Source of the DNA: Trichobilharzia szidati
Lineage: Eukaryota > Platyhelminthes > Trematoda > Strigeidida > Schistosomatidae
Length of the DNA: 64,000 nucleotides
Assembly: GCA_944472155.2 (NCBI GenBank)
Contig: OX235279.1
Span: forward strand, 54,223,564 to 54,287,563
Reading direction: 5' to 3'
A program made the translations under genes and the position numbers. A model generated the notes under the pieces. The model ran no database searches. It was not told where the DNA came from and saw nothing but the letters and a program-made list of their open reading frames with translations. Below are positions 11,519 through 40,462 of the stretch, one piece after another; position 1 is the stretch's first letter, and each line of letters begins with the position of its first letter.

Positions 11519-12100
11519 TTAGTCACGATGGGGCGGGGAGTACTCGTGGAAACGTCGCATAGAATAGTATCTTTTCCAATACCTAAGGGTTTCTCGGCTA
11601 ATTGCAGTGTTGTTGTCGGCAACTCGTGTTCGAAGACGAGCCATTTTCACAAAGTCTATGCCATCTATTTGGGTGAGGGAACAAATGCACGACAAGGCAT
11701 CTACCATAGTGTTGTTCACTCCGAATACATGGCGAATATCCGATGTAAACTGTGAAACGCAGTCCAGTTGTCGTGATTCCCTAGGTGAACACTTATCTGA
11801 GATTGAGTTCACAGAATACGTCAGAGGCTTGTGGTCAGTGAAAATTATAAATTCACGAACCTCCACTGAATGTCGAAAATGACGCATAGCACAGTACATA
11901 GCCAGAAGTTCTCTGCCGAATGTGCTGCACTTCGTTTCTGCTAATTCAAGGCGCCTCGAGAAAATGGCAAGTGGTTGGCACTCTCTGTTGACTGGTTGTT
12001 GCAGAACTGTGCCGATTGCAGTGTCTGATGCATCAACTGAGATACTTAACGGTGCCGTTGGACCATGATATATAGGAAGTGTGGCGTCAACAATAGCTTT
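11519..12100 (-). pseudogene. RNase H remnant of the gypsy-type element
   Basis: The minus-strand frame contains the gypsy RNase H pattern FIIFTDHKPLTY, RQLDCVSQFTSDIRHV and NTMVDALSCI (canonical form N-VADALSR). Upstream, in another frame, ETKCSTFGRELLA corresponds to the YSTFDRELLA stretch. The frame is broken between the two parts, so no enzyme can be made from it. Confidence 0.75.
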
Positions 12101-13260
12101 TTAAACCTGAGTAAAAGCATTTTGAGCAGACGCGTCTAGTTCGATGGACTTGTTGTTCCCTCGAAGAAGGTATGTTAGTGGCTGAATCAGGGAAGCACAG
12201 TTAGGAATAAACCATCGGTAATAACTTACCAAGTCGTTAGAAGTGTGCAGACTTTTTAATTTCTGTGGCTCCTTAAAGTTTACCATCGCCTAAACTTTAA
12301 AAGACAGTAAGCGGGTATCCTTGCAAGCAGTGGTGTGGCCCGAAAACTGGAGTCAACGCCTATCTGACACTTTTGAATATTGATTGTGACACCATGTCAG
12401 CGTAACCTTTCGAATGTCAAGTCCAAGTGTCTAAGGCGAGTTTCCCCCTCTGGACTGGCAAATAGGCATTCGTCTAAGTATGCGTATACAAAGTTGAGAC
12501 CGCGAAATACTCCGTCAATGAAGCGTTGGAATGTTTGTGCTGCATTCCAGAGACAGAATGGCATACGCGGAAATTCGAAAAGTCAGAAGGGCATATTTAT
12601 AGCCGTTTCCGGAATATCTTCTGGTGCCATCGGGATTTGGTTATACGCTTTAACCAAGTCGATTTTAGAGAATATAGTTGGGCCAGATAATGTTACCGTC
12701 AAGTTGTGTATGTGAGGCAATGGATAGCAATTAGGGGCTGTTTTGGCGTTCACTCGCCGGTAATCGTCAGTGGGTCGCAAATCGTTGCTCTTTTTTCGGT
12801 ACCATATGCAGTGGGGATGCCCATGGGCTATTTGACGACTGGATGATACCAAATGAGAGCATACGGTCGAACTCATTTCTAGCAAGTCGTAGTTTGTCAG
12901 GAGCAATTAGTCGTGCTTTAGATGTCACGGGTTTTCCTGAGGTTATGATGTGGTGCACAACATTGATGGTTATGCACGGTAGATCTTTGGGCAGGCAATT
13001 GAGTTCCGGGTACTTGTGAACAATCGATCGGGAAGTCGGATCAGAGATTGCCTTCTTCTTAACGAGTAACAATCTATGGCGTAATTGGGTGATGCCTTTG
13101 ATAAACAGTCTAGTAGCACCGTCTGTTAGTCGTTTTCGGCGGACGTTCACGAGTAAATCATGATGGTATAGTGGGTCCGTGCCAATTATGGGCATCGTGA
13201 CGTCAGCGAGGAGGAAAATCCGCTGAACGGGTTTGCGTAAACCCTACTCGAAGTCTGTTC
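12101..13260 (-). pseudogene. protease and reverse transcriptase remnant of the gypsy-type element
   Basis: Protease end: FLLADVTMPIIGTD near 13240-13180, the conserved C-terminal strand of retroviral-type aspartic proteases. Reverse transcriptase: SPWASPLHMVPKK, DDYRRVNAKT, FSKIDLVKAYNQIP, then FVYAYLDECLFAS near 12470. The catalytic YLDD motif reads YLDE, so one of the paired aspartates is replaced. Pieces lie in more than one frame. The start of the connection/RNase H follows at 12286-12101. Confidence 0.82.
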
Positions 13261-13680
13261 GGCAACTGAGCATATTTCAGTAACTGGCCGTTTAGTTACT
13301 TCTAGAATGTTATCTGCAGAAATAGCTAGGTCATCTATAATACACCCTGTGACAAGTACAATCTGTACTGACTGTGGCAGTTTGGATAAGAAGAGTTCTC
13401 TGAAATGTCCTTTATCCACCTGACTTTGGCCAGTAACCTCTCTCATTCTCGTTAGCATGCTCATGACTGACTGATCCCCTAACTCGATGTTACGAAATAA
13501 TTTGTCCAGATGCTGTCGATCCATGAGAACGTTTCTCCTCAGGGGGGATGCTTTGAGCAACTCGTACGAGTTAATCACCTCTGGACTCAACATCTGCACA
13601 GTTACGCACTTGCTGAATTCTCACGGTAGGGCGTGAATAACTGCAAAGAACTGTGAACTTTGATCGGTTCTCCCATGCTC
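13186..13680 (-). pseudogene. gag capsid-like remnant of the gypsy-type element
   Basis: The minus-strand translation contains SQFFAVIHALP upstream of 13599, in another frame from the main piece, then the retrotransposon gag pattern in VMSMLTRMREV, FRELFLSKLPQSVQIVL and ADNILEVTKRP. These residues are typical of the capsid region of gypsy-type gag proteins. At least one frame break lies near 13610. No zinc knuckle was seen. Confidence 0.75.
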
Positions 13681-13689
13681 ACATGCTCT

Positions 13690-15479
13690 AAAATACAGTG
13701 TGCTGTTTGTTGATTCTTCTTCTTCTCAATGGCTTATACTGTCTACTTGCTTCACCGTGTTGTATCATTTGGATTTTTCGGGAACCTCTCATTTTCATCC
13801 GAAGACTATTCGACAACCCGTGCACAGCTTCTAGCAGTAGAGAAGACTCCAGTAGTGAACGCTTCTGCGAAATATATTGTTAATTTGTAGAAGTGGGCTT
13901 TAACTGCATCACCAATTTACACAACTCACTAGCTGTTGCGATAATATTTCATTAACATGAACTTTCTTGTGATATTTATTCATTTGCCGAGCCCGGTTTA
14001 AAGTCCTCTACATACTATCAGCCTCACAACTAGTCGATTTTCTAATGGCTTTATGGAATACCACCGTGAGTTGTAGCGTCCTAGTTCGTTGCTATGGTGG
14101 TCTAATGACAAGTTACACTCCTTATCTGCTTTTAAAATGAAATTTTGCACTGAAATATTTTTCCGATATAATGCCAGCGGCATGATGTACATGAATTCCC
14201 TTTCATTTGCTGCACTTGTTTCAGAAAATGCTGTTTGAAACTAATATCTACTCAGTCGAATGGATTAAAGGAGACAGCAGGTTCGTATATCTTTCGTGAT
14301 TGACTAGATATTATAATAAGCAATAATTTGTGCTCGAAGTGCCATCAGTTTACATTACTGTATAACACTGTGTGATTTGCCAAAATAAAATCGTATCAAT
14401 AATTTTCACTACACCATGCATATATGTATTTGCCCACTTAACTATACGCTATTGTCTTCACTAAAGCAGCAGTTCTTAGCGCTTGTCGCATCATTTAAGT
14501 CCTAATTTCTGTTTATGTCCATTCAGCGTGGACTGCTTTTCATTTTGAGACACAAAGCGCTAGCACTACAGACTCAGTATGTAACGTAATGATGAACTTG
14601 TGTTTCAGACTGCCTTTATCCGGAAAGGATATTTAACTTTTGTAAGGCTCCAGGTTCGTAAACGTATCTAGAGCCCACATGTGAAGGAATGTAATTAACT
14701 TGTTCGGAATAGTCACAGGCTATTCAGAAGGCGTGGAAGAATTTATTTCGCAGTTTAGTTTTCTAAGTACTATTGTGCATTAAGTTGCAATCCGAACTGA
14801 CACGAAAGGAAAGATTAAAAACACTTTGCCCTCTCTTTCAATATCAGGAAGTTAACAGCATACATAGATGATTTCACAAGATTATCCGTGTTATGTGATG
14901 TTCACTAAGTGCTGTTTTTACAACTACTACAAGTTGCAGTGAAGCCAAAAAATGGTGCGCAAATACATCAGTTGTCATTTCTACTACCGGCAATTTGCCC
15001 TTTATTAAATTTACACTACAAAAGTATCTTTTTCCAGCTGCACTGAGCAAAAATTAACTAGGAATTCCAAAAATGTAACATGCCAAAGTACCAATATCAT
15101 GAATTCTACAGAACTCATTCTATTCACTCGATACTGAAATTAAATTATCTGAAGGTTGATGTTTTCAAGAGAGGCATAATACAAGAATCAATGAGGCGAT
15201 CGCACTCATCATCTTATTACAATCTCATCCTACACGGGCTGACTGAATTGTCTGCATTCGATTTCAGCGACCTACCAGGGAACTGTTTCGTAGATCTGAG
15301 GTATTTTGATGATACTGCACTCCAAGGTTGTGAGACTAAGCCTCCAAAATTAAGACATATGAAAGGAACGAATGTGTTTGATTACTGATATCTGCATTCT
15401 ATCCCATGTGTCAAGTAGTATAATATCGTGAGCCATACAGAGTTGATGAATGTAAATCAATCGATGAGGTAGTGAGGCT
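13690..15479. other. No gene recognised
   Basis: The first ~200 bases may belong to the 5' part (gag N terminus or leader) of the gypsy-type element. The remainder is AT-rich with no supported coding frame. I looked for a second LTR here matching 9600-10480 and did not see one. Confidence 0.35.
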
Positions 15480-15715
15480 AAATCAACTGAGGTGACTAGG
15501 ATACGTGGTGAGCGTGCCAAATCAACTTCAAACCAAACAGTCGATGTTAAGTTGGGTATTATTCGGCTAAGAAGGATTAGGCTCCGTCGGACCAAAACCT
15601 GGTACTGACTCACGAAATGGGTGGCAGTTACTCTTAGCAACTAATAAACGTGTTGCTCGAAATCACTGTCAATGGCACAGGCGCATTCACTCCCTTTGAT
15701 CTCCCACCGCGTTAC
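15480..15715 (+). mobile_element. Decayed RTE-type retrotransposon 3' coding end
   Basis: Plus-strand translation across one or more stops resembles the C-terminal end of the RTE element at 43511-44182: RWLGYVVSVPNQL (intact copy RWLGHVLRMPNHRL), GSVGPKPGTDS, and NHCQWHRRIHSL before a stop (intact copy NRCQWRRCIQSL). The sequence is clearly old. Confidence 0.6.
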
Positions 15716-18700
15716 GTATCATTCTTTCGAAATGTCGGTACTGTAGCAATATATAATTCCCCAAAATTATCAGCCTACACCATTCATCACTCAGCACTCA
15801 ATGCTGACCTTCAATAATTCGAGTCATTATCCAGAAGGCTTATGATCAGTCATCCAAGCCATTTTGGTGGTCCACCATCTTACTTCGTGCACGATCCCTA
15901 ACCATTTAAACAATCATCCTCGCGCTACGATTTTGATCCCGAAATTTATTTCTTATTCTGGACATTCACTTTGGTGTTTTTGTTTACCTTTAATCTTTGC
16001 AGGACAAGTGCTTTAGAATTTGTAGGATAGGACCCTGCACAATTATACATCGCACTAAGCGTAAAAGTCATTCCCTTCAAATTCAGAAGTATTGGTTGTG
16101 ATAGACATTTACAAGTTTATCAAAACTGCGCAAGTTGACTGTATACTGACGACGACATAACCCGAAAACAAGTGTTTCTTCCAAACTGATGAACTCAGTA
16201 AAAGGAATGATGCTAATCTATCAGATGCACTCTCAAAATTCATTCAGAACGTAGAATATCCAAGTGTAAAATGAAGAGTATATATATTGATTTTTGACAT
16301 AGAATACAAAATCACTGACGCTGTTGAAATCACTTCCTTCAGCTACAAAGCCCATCAATCGCCTACATTAGCGAGTAACCAAAAAATTAGACCTCATGGG
16401 ATAATAATAATGATTTACTTTATTGCAAAAACAGTACTTGTGATACAGAATGGAATTTTCAGCATTAACCATAATACTGCATCTAATTTCCTCAAATTTT
16501 AAATAAAATTAATCACACAGAAAATTTTTCTACATTTACAATAGGGTTAATATAAAGGTAAATAGAAAACATATATATACACATATACATATATACACAT
16601 ATATAAAAAATTTACATAACAACCAATGAGTTAAATTGGAAAAAGAACTAAAAAGCTCTTAACTTCGTGTACAATTACGTCAGTCAGTGTTTTTGACACA
16701 GAAAACTGCATTAAATAACTTTTTTAAGGCTTAATAAGTATGTGACTTTAAAAAACCGAACACTACAACTTTATCATTCCAAAATACTTTCAAAAATTGC
16801 AACCTGCAGAAACGCAAATATATAAGACCTGGGACAACAATAAGAAGGAGAGAAGAGAAATGAAAACAAAGACAATGATAAAGTAGTACGTAATTTCCAC
16901 ATGAACGTTGTGGAAGAAGTGAAAACAACTTAAATGCAATAAATGATTAAAATGAGATCTCTGAGTGTGTGTTAACGTCAGTTAACACCCCGGAGAGGAA
17001 GTAGTGGATTTCGTAATTATTCGTGACACAACATGTAATTTCTGTCCAAATATGAGCCTTGTTTTTGCTTGTATCTATAGATTTCATCGAATTCTTACAA
17101 CCAAAATAAAACACAGGCACTCAATAGCACGAATTCAAACACCTATCGTACTACTTGTCTTTTCGATGAAAAATCAGCTAATCGAAATAAGAAAACTATG
17201 ATGGATACAGACTGTCACTAGGCTGCAAAGAAATTGCTTCAATGCTAATAGTGGAGATGTGCAGGAGGAATACTTGGCATACAAAACAGTTATTGCATGG
17301 AGAGCATATTTGAGCATTCTGCTGCTTAAGTAATACATTCATTGTTCCGAGCAATGTCGTTCGGTGACTCTGACAAAGCAGACTACCCCCACCTTGAGTC
17401 AATTGAACAGCGGGAATATATGACAGAAAGGGAAGCTACAAAATAGTTATATGCCATATAATTGCCCGAATCTCAGGGTTTCGTAACATCCCCACACACT
17501 CATTGTACTGAAATAGTTTCCTCAGAAAACTTTTGTACCAAAGCAGTCACGCTCGTTTTCATCGAAATATGAATCACAAAATTCGGATGCTTATCCCCCA
17601 GCCTGCAGCCTTTTGGAGACATCTGCTTCCCTAAGAAAATTGTTCTCCAGAACCCATCCACCAACGGCTGAAGGCCGTACTGAGCCCATTGCCCTGGTCC
17701 CCTATCTCCATTCAATCTTAGAAACCGTACTTGTTTTTTCTACATGACTCTGAACGTCGGCCACTGGACTTTCCCTATGACGGAAAATATTCAGCCATAA
17801 AACCCACTCACCAGTTCTTTATTTGAGGCAAAAACCTTCACGAAGTCAGCATCAGAATCCGCAGTTTACAATGTTCTTGTTAGACGCACTCATATGTCCA
17901 TGAATATCCTATATATCAGTTAAAAAATCCAGTCGCCACTTGCAATACAAACGACCAGCTAAAAAACCAACTGAGATCGAATAGTCACCTGAACCTAGGA
18001 ACAGTAAATAACAATCTTAGCTACTTTTGGGGACATGTTTAACATTTCCTTGAGCTAAATATATCTGTTAAAGGTATGAAGATAATCGAAATGATGAATC
18101 ACACGTGCAATTCCTAAAATCTTACATTTTCGATAAGACTGATTCAAACAGAATATTCAAGTACTTGTAGGATGTAATACTCTCAAACATGTGCGCCGCA
18201 AAACACTCAAAGCCTGATACACCCACAAAAGAGGCCATTCAAATGGATTGCCGATAAACCCAGTAAGCCTAACTGGGCAATGGATTGGAAGGACTTACCA
18301 CAGACACAGGGAGCACTGACCTAAAAATATCTTCTAGTGGCTCCAAACTTAAAATCTTTCAGAAAGTGGGGGTGTCAGGGGGAACTAACTACTGTTGTTA
18401 GTAGTGTAGTCAGTGACTGATACAGTCAATGAGATGTTGATAATATACTTATAGTTCTAAATTTCTGTTGGTGGGTATGTGGTGCTCCACTCTAGATTGT
18501 TAAAAGAATAGCGATTGTTAATTTTGCGGAGACTGTGTCAATTAAATCTGATTTCTGTATCTATTTTGTTGGTATAGTATCACATGTCATGTGCACTTGA
18601 TTCAAGAGAGACAGCAACCAACAAAATCAATAGCACTCCGTAATAACATATTTGACGACTAGGTTATACAGTTCTATAGCCCCATCACAGTAATGTCAAG

Positions 18701-21700
18701 TGAACGGCCGTTTATATTGAAAACCAGCAGAATTTCACCCAGAAGTTTGGGGCAGATTCACAGAATCACGGTGATATCAGTATTTATTCCTATTCTACAG
18801 TCATGGAACTCATTGCTAGGTTTTTTTTATCTCTACATATTCGGCCTGGTGTAAGTAATCCCATCGCGAATTAGGTTTTGTTTCTCGTTGGTTCGATGTT
18901 GTCACCGAATATCACCTCTGTTATCAGCTAACAGAATCTTTCGGCATTCTGACGAATGTTATTTACTTTGAATGCCGTGAGCCATTTACGATTCTTTGTC
19001 TTACAAACAAAGTACTCTTTAGTCGTTTAATTAAGCCGATTCTTGATTAAGATAGATTATTCCGTGTCACACCATTTTTCCATCATATATGTGCTGAAAC
19101 TGTAGAAATCTTTAATCCATTTTTAATACGGTGGTTACACTGTGGTAAAGGACAATCTTCCATTGACCTAGTTCTTTCTTTAGGCTTGAGGGATATTGGA
19201 TAACAATAGGTGACTGACATCTTACATCTATTCCTTTAGATGCCACACTTTATTCGTCGAAGTTAATACCAGTTTACCTCCACTTAGTATCTTGGGGGTT
19301 ATTGTGTTTTATTTGGTGTCCATGTTAGCCAGCTTCCCACATACACTCACTTTGACTTTCATTTCGGTTGCATAATTTTGCAACCTCAGATTTTAGTATT
19401 GTTCCTTCTAGATAATTTAACTAAATTATTTGTTTCCGGGATCATACTGTAATTTTAGATGTATATCCCACCTAACTATTTGGTTATATTTAGTATTACT
19501 TAACATCCTTTAGTAGTTATTGTAGCAGTTTTCAGCGTGGAATCAAGACAATTGAGGTTAATTACTATGATTGTCACTGTTATTACTGTTGTTATTTTGG
19601 TAGTAATGGTTCTCATGATTTCATGTAGAATAAACCCCCATACTATTCTACTGAACTCCTCAGCTTTGAATCTGTCAATCAGATGGGGATGAATGACACC
19701 AATTGGCATATAATAATTATGGCAACGTGAATACAAAAAGGTAGAACGAATGGATTATTATTTCCTACGATTAACATTGTGTGATGTACAGTACTCCATG
19801 TGATTTATCCATAAATTCAGTCGATCTTTTGAACATCAAAAATGATGTTTCATGATGATAGCTATTCTGTTCTATATTAGACCACGAAAATATATAAGTC
19901 GCACCCCATCCTAAGGTGCGAACTGGAGATGTTGCACTTGCACACAGCTTTTTCCAGTTTGAAAATTTTGTTATTATCTGCAAGTTTACTGAATATGGTC
20001 GAAAAGTTGGAGAAAAGTATGCGAGAAATTGCTGCATCAGTTTTAAGTACGCGGAAGGTATATCTGTAAACTCAACGGGATATACTGTCTTGAAGCGTCT
20101 TCCAGTTCACGTCTCATGAACGGCAGAACTAGGCCATTCAGCACGCGAATTAACTCGTCTAGGACTGTGGTGAACACATTATCGATCACTTAGAAGTGGT
20201 GTCACCCACAGTGCTACCTATTGCAAACTATGGTAAATATCTAGTCTCTCTTTTCAAAATCGCAGCCAAAATATTTCGATACACTTCAAAGTTTCTTTTC
20301 GGAGTGCCACAGAAGGTTTCTGGTTGCTTATTTACATGCAGCAGCACCTTTTCAGAGACTTTTTCGTCCACCAGAAACAGTAACGTGGAAGAATCTTTGC
20401 CACATGCATTGTTTCAAGACGTGATACCGTGAATGTCAAAGAAATTTATCAGTTGGTTCAATCAAGTACTCCATAGAGAAGTGCAATTCTTTAGCGACTG
20501 TCAAGGAATATCTTTTACTGTACTAAATAAGGGGGTAATTAAAATGAAAACTCAGAATGTACCTTGAAACATAGTGGCAGACGGTTTATTACAAACATAC
20601 TTTAGCTTACCGGTACAGAAACTATGCAGTTAACTAGGATGATTCACAATTCAGTCGGCTGATAGCGCGCGTTGAGCAAAAAGGCTTCTGTTCCACTAGA
20701 GCTTGTACATAATATTTTGTCAGAAATGATTATTACCCACTCACATTTGACACACAATACAACTTCACTACTTATTACCAGTCAATGTCTCTTTTCTAGT
20801 ATGAGAAAGGAACTTATCGGAACGGCAGAATTAGCTGGCCTGGTGTAAGCAATCCATAAGTCGTGTTTAGTCTGTTACACTTATATTCTTCAGTCCGAGG
20901 CAGACGTTGGGTGATACGCTTAATGGATGCAGTCACCGGCTATCGCTCCTTTGACAGGACTTATATGCCCATTTAGTCTTAGTCATCCCACCATATATGA
21001 ACATGCTTACCATCAGTCACACTGCGACCTCTCAGACCATAGATCACATAAATAGAGGTGTCTGAAGTTAAATTTGCGTGGAAAGACTTCAAACAGGATC
21101 CTAAGTCTACGGCATTATGGTCTGTTCTTCTGACGAGGTAACTACGATGGCTTTTACTTTGGTTTTCTGCCCTCCAGGACAAGTGAGACTGTTGTGAGTT
21201 AGCACTGAACTTTCAGTCAAGAGCGTTTTGAGCGCTCTTGAAAAGGTCTCAAGAAGCTTACGTTCTTTTTATCAGAGGAAGCCAGTTGCGGACTTCGGCA
21301 AACGTTCTGAGAATCACACCGCGTAGATATTTTATCAGAGCTGGTCAAGAGCAGGGATAAGCAGGTTCACAATGGCATTCGGTATAAGTTGTCGTCAGAT
21401 AGTGTTTCTTCTAATCACTCCCAAAAGTGTCAGAGAGCCTTGGAAATAATAATAGACTACAATTCCAGTTTTTGCGCGTGGAGCTGAGGTGTGCAGTGAT
21501 TTAACCAACATTCTGACCTTCGTTTTTCAGTCTCTGATTAAGAAGAAAAACAGCCCTAATATTAAGGAAACACACTAAACTTGCATCTGTTCAACGAAGC
21601 ACTCATATAAGGGATGAAAGCATACTATGAAAGGAGCATAATGTAGCTAAAACTCTGCTGACCCTCCAAACACTAACTGACAGCAAAGTTTCTTTTCACT

Positions 21701-23890
21701 TCTGGTGGTAAAGGTAATTAAAATGATAACTGAAGATGAAGCTGAGGTGGTTGTCACAGCCTTTTTCTACTAAAAGTGAGCATTAAATAGACTGCTGAGA
21801 AAGATAAATGGGCAAGGAAACTACCGTGAGCTTCACTCCCTACATCGTCAACTGAAATCCGAATCTCGATATCACTTAACGTCCTAGTGATAATATAATT
21901 TTTAGGTAAAGTGGTGAAACAGCTGTTAATTTTATCGATTTATTTGCATATAACGAATTCAATTTGCAAGCAACAAACTTAGAAGAGCATTTCAATCAGC
22001 ATGTGACAATTTCTTTCACTAAGTTAGTTTCGTTTGTTGTTGTTTGTATAAACGTCAACGTCCAATTTGCGCAAATATAAAATTTACTCTACTCTGGCAG
22101 CATTGAGACATCCGCACGTAAGATGCATGTAGTGTTTGTAGCCACAAGAGTAGCAGTTTTCACTTAGTAGTTTTACGCAATGTCTTTTTAGATAATGAGC
22201 TCTGTGTCAATGAAATCTGTGTGTGCTGTGCATCAACAGTCATGCATACATCATGTATTCCACCTTAAATGTGATTCGAATGTTGATGTATTTACACTTT
22301 CTGCATAAAAATTGTGTTATTTTCCACCTGACATCAAAGGTTGAACTTCCTGGTTAGATAATAGTGATGCTAACTTTCATAGGTATTTTAATATCTGATA
22401 ATTACTTTCTTCAGGACCTTCAGGCTGTATTCTGAGTCACTTAGTCCCATATAATTTTGTGTTTCGTATGGGGAAGCCGAATAGCACAGTCGTTCAAGTT
22501 TAGAGCACTTATAATAATAAACTTTGGAAGGGCAAATAGATCAGTGTGAAATCTGGGTTTTGAGGTTAGAGTATACTTGCATGCACCTTTTGAAATGAGA
22601 ATGGGTTATGTCTTGTATTATGTGAATTGCATGTATCTTTATAAAGTGAACATGGGATACGTCCTCGTGGATGTACCTGTGCTTGATTCGCCTTTACTAC
22701 ATGGACTTACTTTTCATGTTTTCAAATCAAATATCCTGATAATTCATTTGCATCACCTAATCACGAATAAACACCAGTCTTAAGATGTACCTAACAATCT
22801 TGTGATAAATAGTCAAATGAATACATTTTCGAGAGTATAAGTACTGTAGTTTAGATCTGTGAAGCCCCTATTCCCAACTATCAGTCCTTGCTTTTAATGT
22901 AAGGAAATGGTTATGCCTTAATACCCTAATTCATTATTCATGAGGATAAGAGTGCTGCTTACTGGCGTGGGTATTTCACTTTTGGCTAATCGATTTCGAA
23001 TTTCGCTGCATCTACTACAGCCTCAGACACTTAAGATGCATCAACTCTCATATTCATTAAAAATTGATTCCGTGTAACCTAGAGAGAGGTGAACTGCAGT
23101 TGTAAACAACATTGGTAAATACTCCTAATCTCCCGAAAGTGTTCTACATAGCGTTCAAAAACCACGGTTTCATTTGAATCGATATGTACCTCAGTGAGCT
23201 AGGCAAGTAAAGTATGTTGGGACTATTTGGTTTCTCTGTATCTTGACTACCTGAATTACTAGGTACCTCCATGATTGTTGGCACTCATCTATTCTTTATT
23301 TCTCGACAGGGACATAATTTTGCTCATCTTAAGATTTTAAGTTTCATGATACACTGACCTTTTGGTTTTCTTTTCCTAGGTGTTTAATTTTCCTTGATTA
23401 GAACTCAGTTATCAGGGACGGATTTTTGACGTAACAGGCTCTGAGCTTCACTTATCGCACAAAAGTTGGTGATATTACTCAACCGGGCTGAGGTAGATGA
23501 AGTGGAGCGCGAACCTGGGACTCGTTGACTAAAACTGGGAAGCCTTATGCCAATGAAACATTTGATATCTCCCAGTTCAGGACTCGTAGTTATCTCATTA
23601 TAATCCTTAAGGGTATCGTGTTCATCTTAATGCAAGATAGTGAATGTTTCATTAGGACTATTATCAACCCAAGCACTCGGCTTTCGCCCATTATGCCGTA
23701 AGTTGGACCCGTAGTCTACTACTGGATAGTATCGTCAATCCCCACAGTAATAACGACTCATAGTACAATATCTCAGGATTTGTCTTGAGTAACTGAGTTT
23801 CAGCCACTCATGCACTTTTAAATGGCATACTAATCAGTGATTGGTTGAGATCGTTATTTTAACTACTAACTAAGAGCGTCTTTAATTTTC
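15716..23890. other. Long intergenic stretch, no gene recognised
   Basis: About 8.2 kb with only short open frames of random type. An AT/AC-rich simple stretch lies at 16570-16606. A motif GGCCTGGTGTAAG-AATCC recurs near 18845 and 20840, hinting at an uncharacterised dispersed repeat. The minus frame at 19500-19736 is Thr/Ile low-complexity sequence. No conserved protein was recognised in either strand. Confidence 0.4.
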
Positions 23891-24026
23891 TTTATTTCAG
23901 AAATTTGACTCCATTATGGTAATAGTTGTTCCCTGTTTTTCATCCTCTTTTCAGCTGCATTTGCTTATTTCGTACTGAGTGTCCTTCACTTTTAATAGTG
24001 ACATTTAAAATCTTTTTAAGTTAAAA
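23891..24026 (+). promoter_or_regulatory. EFTUD2 leader with two candidate splice acceptors
   Basis: Upstream of the EFTUD2 start codon are TTTATTTCAG (ending 23900) and a pyrimidine-rich stretch ending TTTTCAG (23954). Either could be the acceptor of an upstream 5'UTR exon or of the spliced leader, since schistosomes trans-splice part of their mRNAs. Use of the second gives a 72-base leader with no upstream ATG. The start codon context AAAAATGG is favourable. No core promoter motif is evident. Confidence 0.4.
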
Positions 24027-39358
<15,332 letters not shown>

Positions 39359-39876
39359 ATTTGTACAGTTTTTTTATGATAACGCATTGTACTTTCAAAT
39401 TACACATTATTCGGAAGTTGTTTCCATATTTTTCTTCATCCGTCACATAATTAGTTTTTTTAATTAACAACGTTTCCCTTAACCTCAGGGCTTTATGGAA
39501 AATCCAAATCTTTCCATCAAATTCTTGAATGGATGGAATAATATCACTATGTACTTCTTGTGAAAGCCCGATCGGTTCAATTAATTTCGATTACATAATG
39601 CTAAGTTTGAGAAAAAAAGTCTGTTCAATGTGATAACGTTTATTTTTAAGTATAGTTTTGCAGGTTGTCAAACAAGAAAACCACGAAATCCGCGAATGCC
39701 AAATATGTCCGACATTACAGTTTTACCCGCCTTTATACTACGGAACTGTCTTTATACATTATTTACAATTAAATCACTGGGTTTAGTTGAGCACTGAATG
39801 TGTAGGACTGAAGTGTAGTGCTATTCAATACATGTAAGAAAAAGTGCTACCGAAACTAGTTTTCCTCCACTTTGGT
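39359..39876. other. Shared 3' region of EFTUD2 and a minus-strand terminal exon
   Basis: Holds the EFTUD2 3' untranslated region. No AATAAA was seen on the plus strand close to the stop; ATTAAA occurs near 39767. On the minus strand an AATAAA (plus-strand TTTATT near 39641) lies about 235 bases past the stop of the frame at 39877-40101 and could serve it. Confidence 0.45.
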
Positions 39877-40101
39877 CTAGAAGAAGGCAACAGCAGCCTT
39901 CACCGATGCTTTTAAAGCAGTCTGAAAAGTAATGATATTCTGGGGACAAATCGGTGTATCACTGAGGGACTGAACCTCACTCTTACATCGAGTGAAAACC
40001 GAACAGTGAGTGCACTGGTTTGCAAGTACACGTAAAATATATGGAAAAAATAGATGTCTAACCTCGAAGTGTGATGTTTCACAATTAGTACAGTAGCCCA
40101 C
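39877..40101 (-). CDS. Unrecognised cysteine-rich terminal exon (CxxC pairs)
   Basis: The minus-strand frame runs YCTNCETSHFEVRHLFFPYI, then NQCTHCSVFTRCKSEVQ, and ends VKAAVAFF-stop. The CxxC...CxxC spacing suggests a small zinc-binding end of a larger protein. There is no ATG; the frame opens after a possible acceptor (TTAG near 40108), so it would be a 3' exon. A polyadenylation-like AATAAA follows. Upstream on the same strand come only the RTE insertion and then the ACSL gene end at 44583, so partner exons are not visible. It might be an orphan or relict exon, or a nested gene. I do not recognise the family. Confidence 0.4.
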   Translation of the reverse strand: MGYCTNCETSHFEVRHLFFPYILRVLANQCTHCSVFTRCKSEVQSLSDTPICPQNIITFQTALKASVKAAVAFF

Positions 40102-40462
40102 ACCCTAACTTAAAAATCAAATGACAGAAACCATTTTTAAATCATAGCTATCAATAGTAATTAATTCATCTGACTATGGATACTTTAGTGCTACATATTT
40201 GTGGTAAAACTGGAATATATTCGAAGTTCCTCCATTCAATAATATGTTGGTATGGTAGTAGCAGCAGCAGTAATAAGCCTAAAGAAAGCTACGGTCATCA
40301 TGTTAAGTAGATTTTCCTTTGACAAACCAATAGAAGTGAATAGCTCATTGAAAATGAAACTCCCCTTATCATAATTACTAACCCACCGATACTGAATTCT
40401 GATCTTTCATTAGATGAGAAAATTCCTGTGATCCAAGCGACATTCAAAACACTTTGTTATCT

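Larger units (their letters stand above)
10490..13680 (-). mobile_element. Degenerate Ty3/gypsy-type LTR retrotransposon interior
   Basis: Read on the minus strand from 13680 down, the order is gag, protease, reverse transcriptase, RNase H, integrase, the Ty3/gypsy order. Every domain is recognisable but the reading frame is broken several times, and LTRs, primer-binding site and polypurine tract were not found. The type fits schistosome gypsy-like elements; the family was not determined. It lies outside any recognised gene. Confidence 0.88.

Noticed and set aside
9550..13900. Long terminal repeats of the gypsy-type element
   Set aside because: I compared the flanks by eye and found no direct repeat long enough; a self-alignment is required.
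19500..19736. Minus-strand frame of 78 codons
   Set aside because: Low-complexity Thr/Ile/Val sequence from a GTT/ATT-rich tract.
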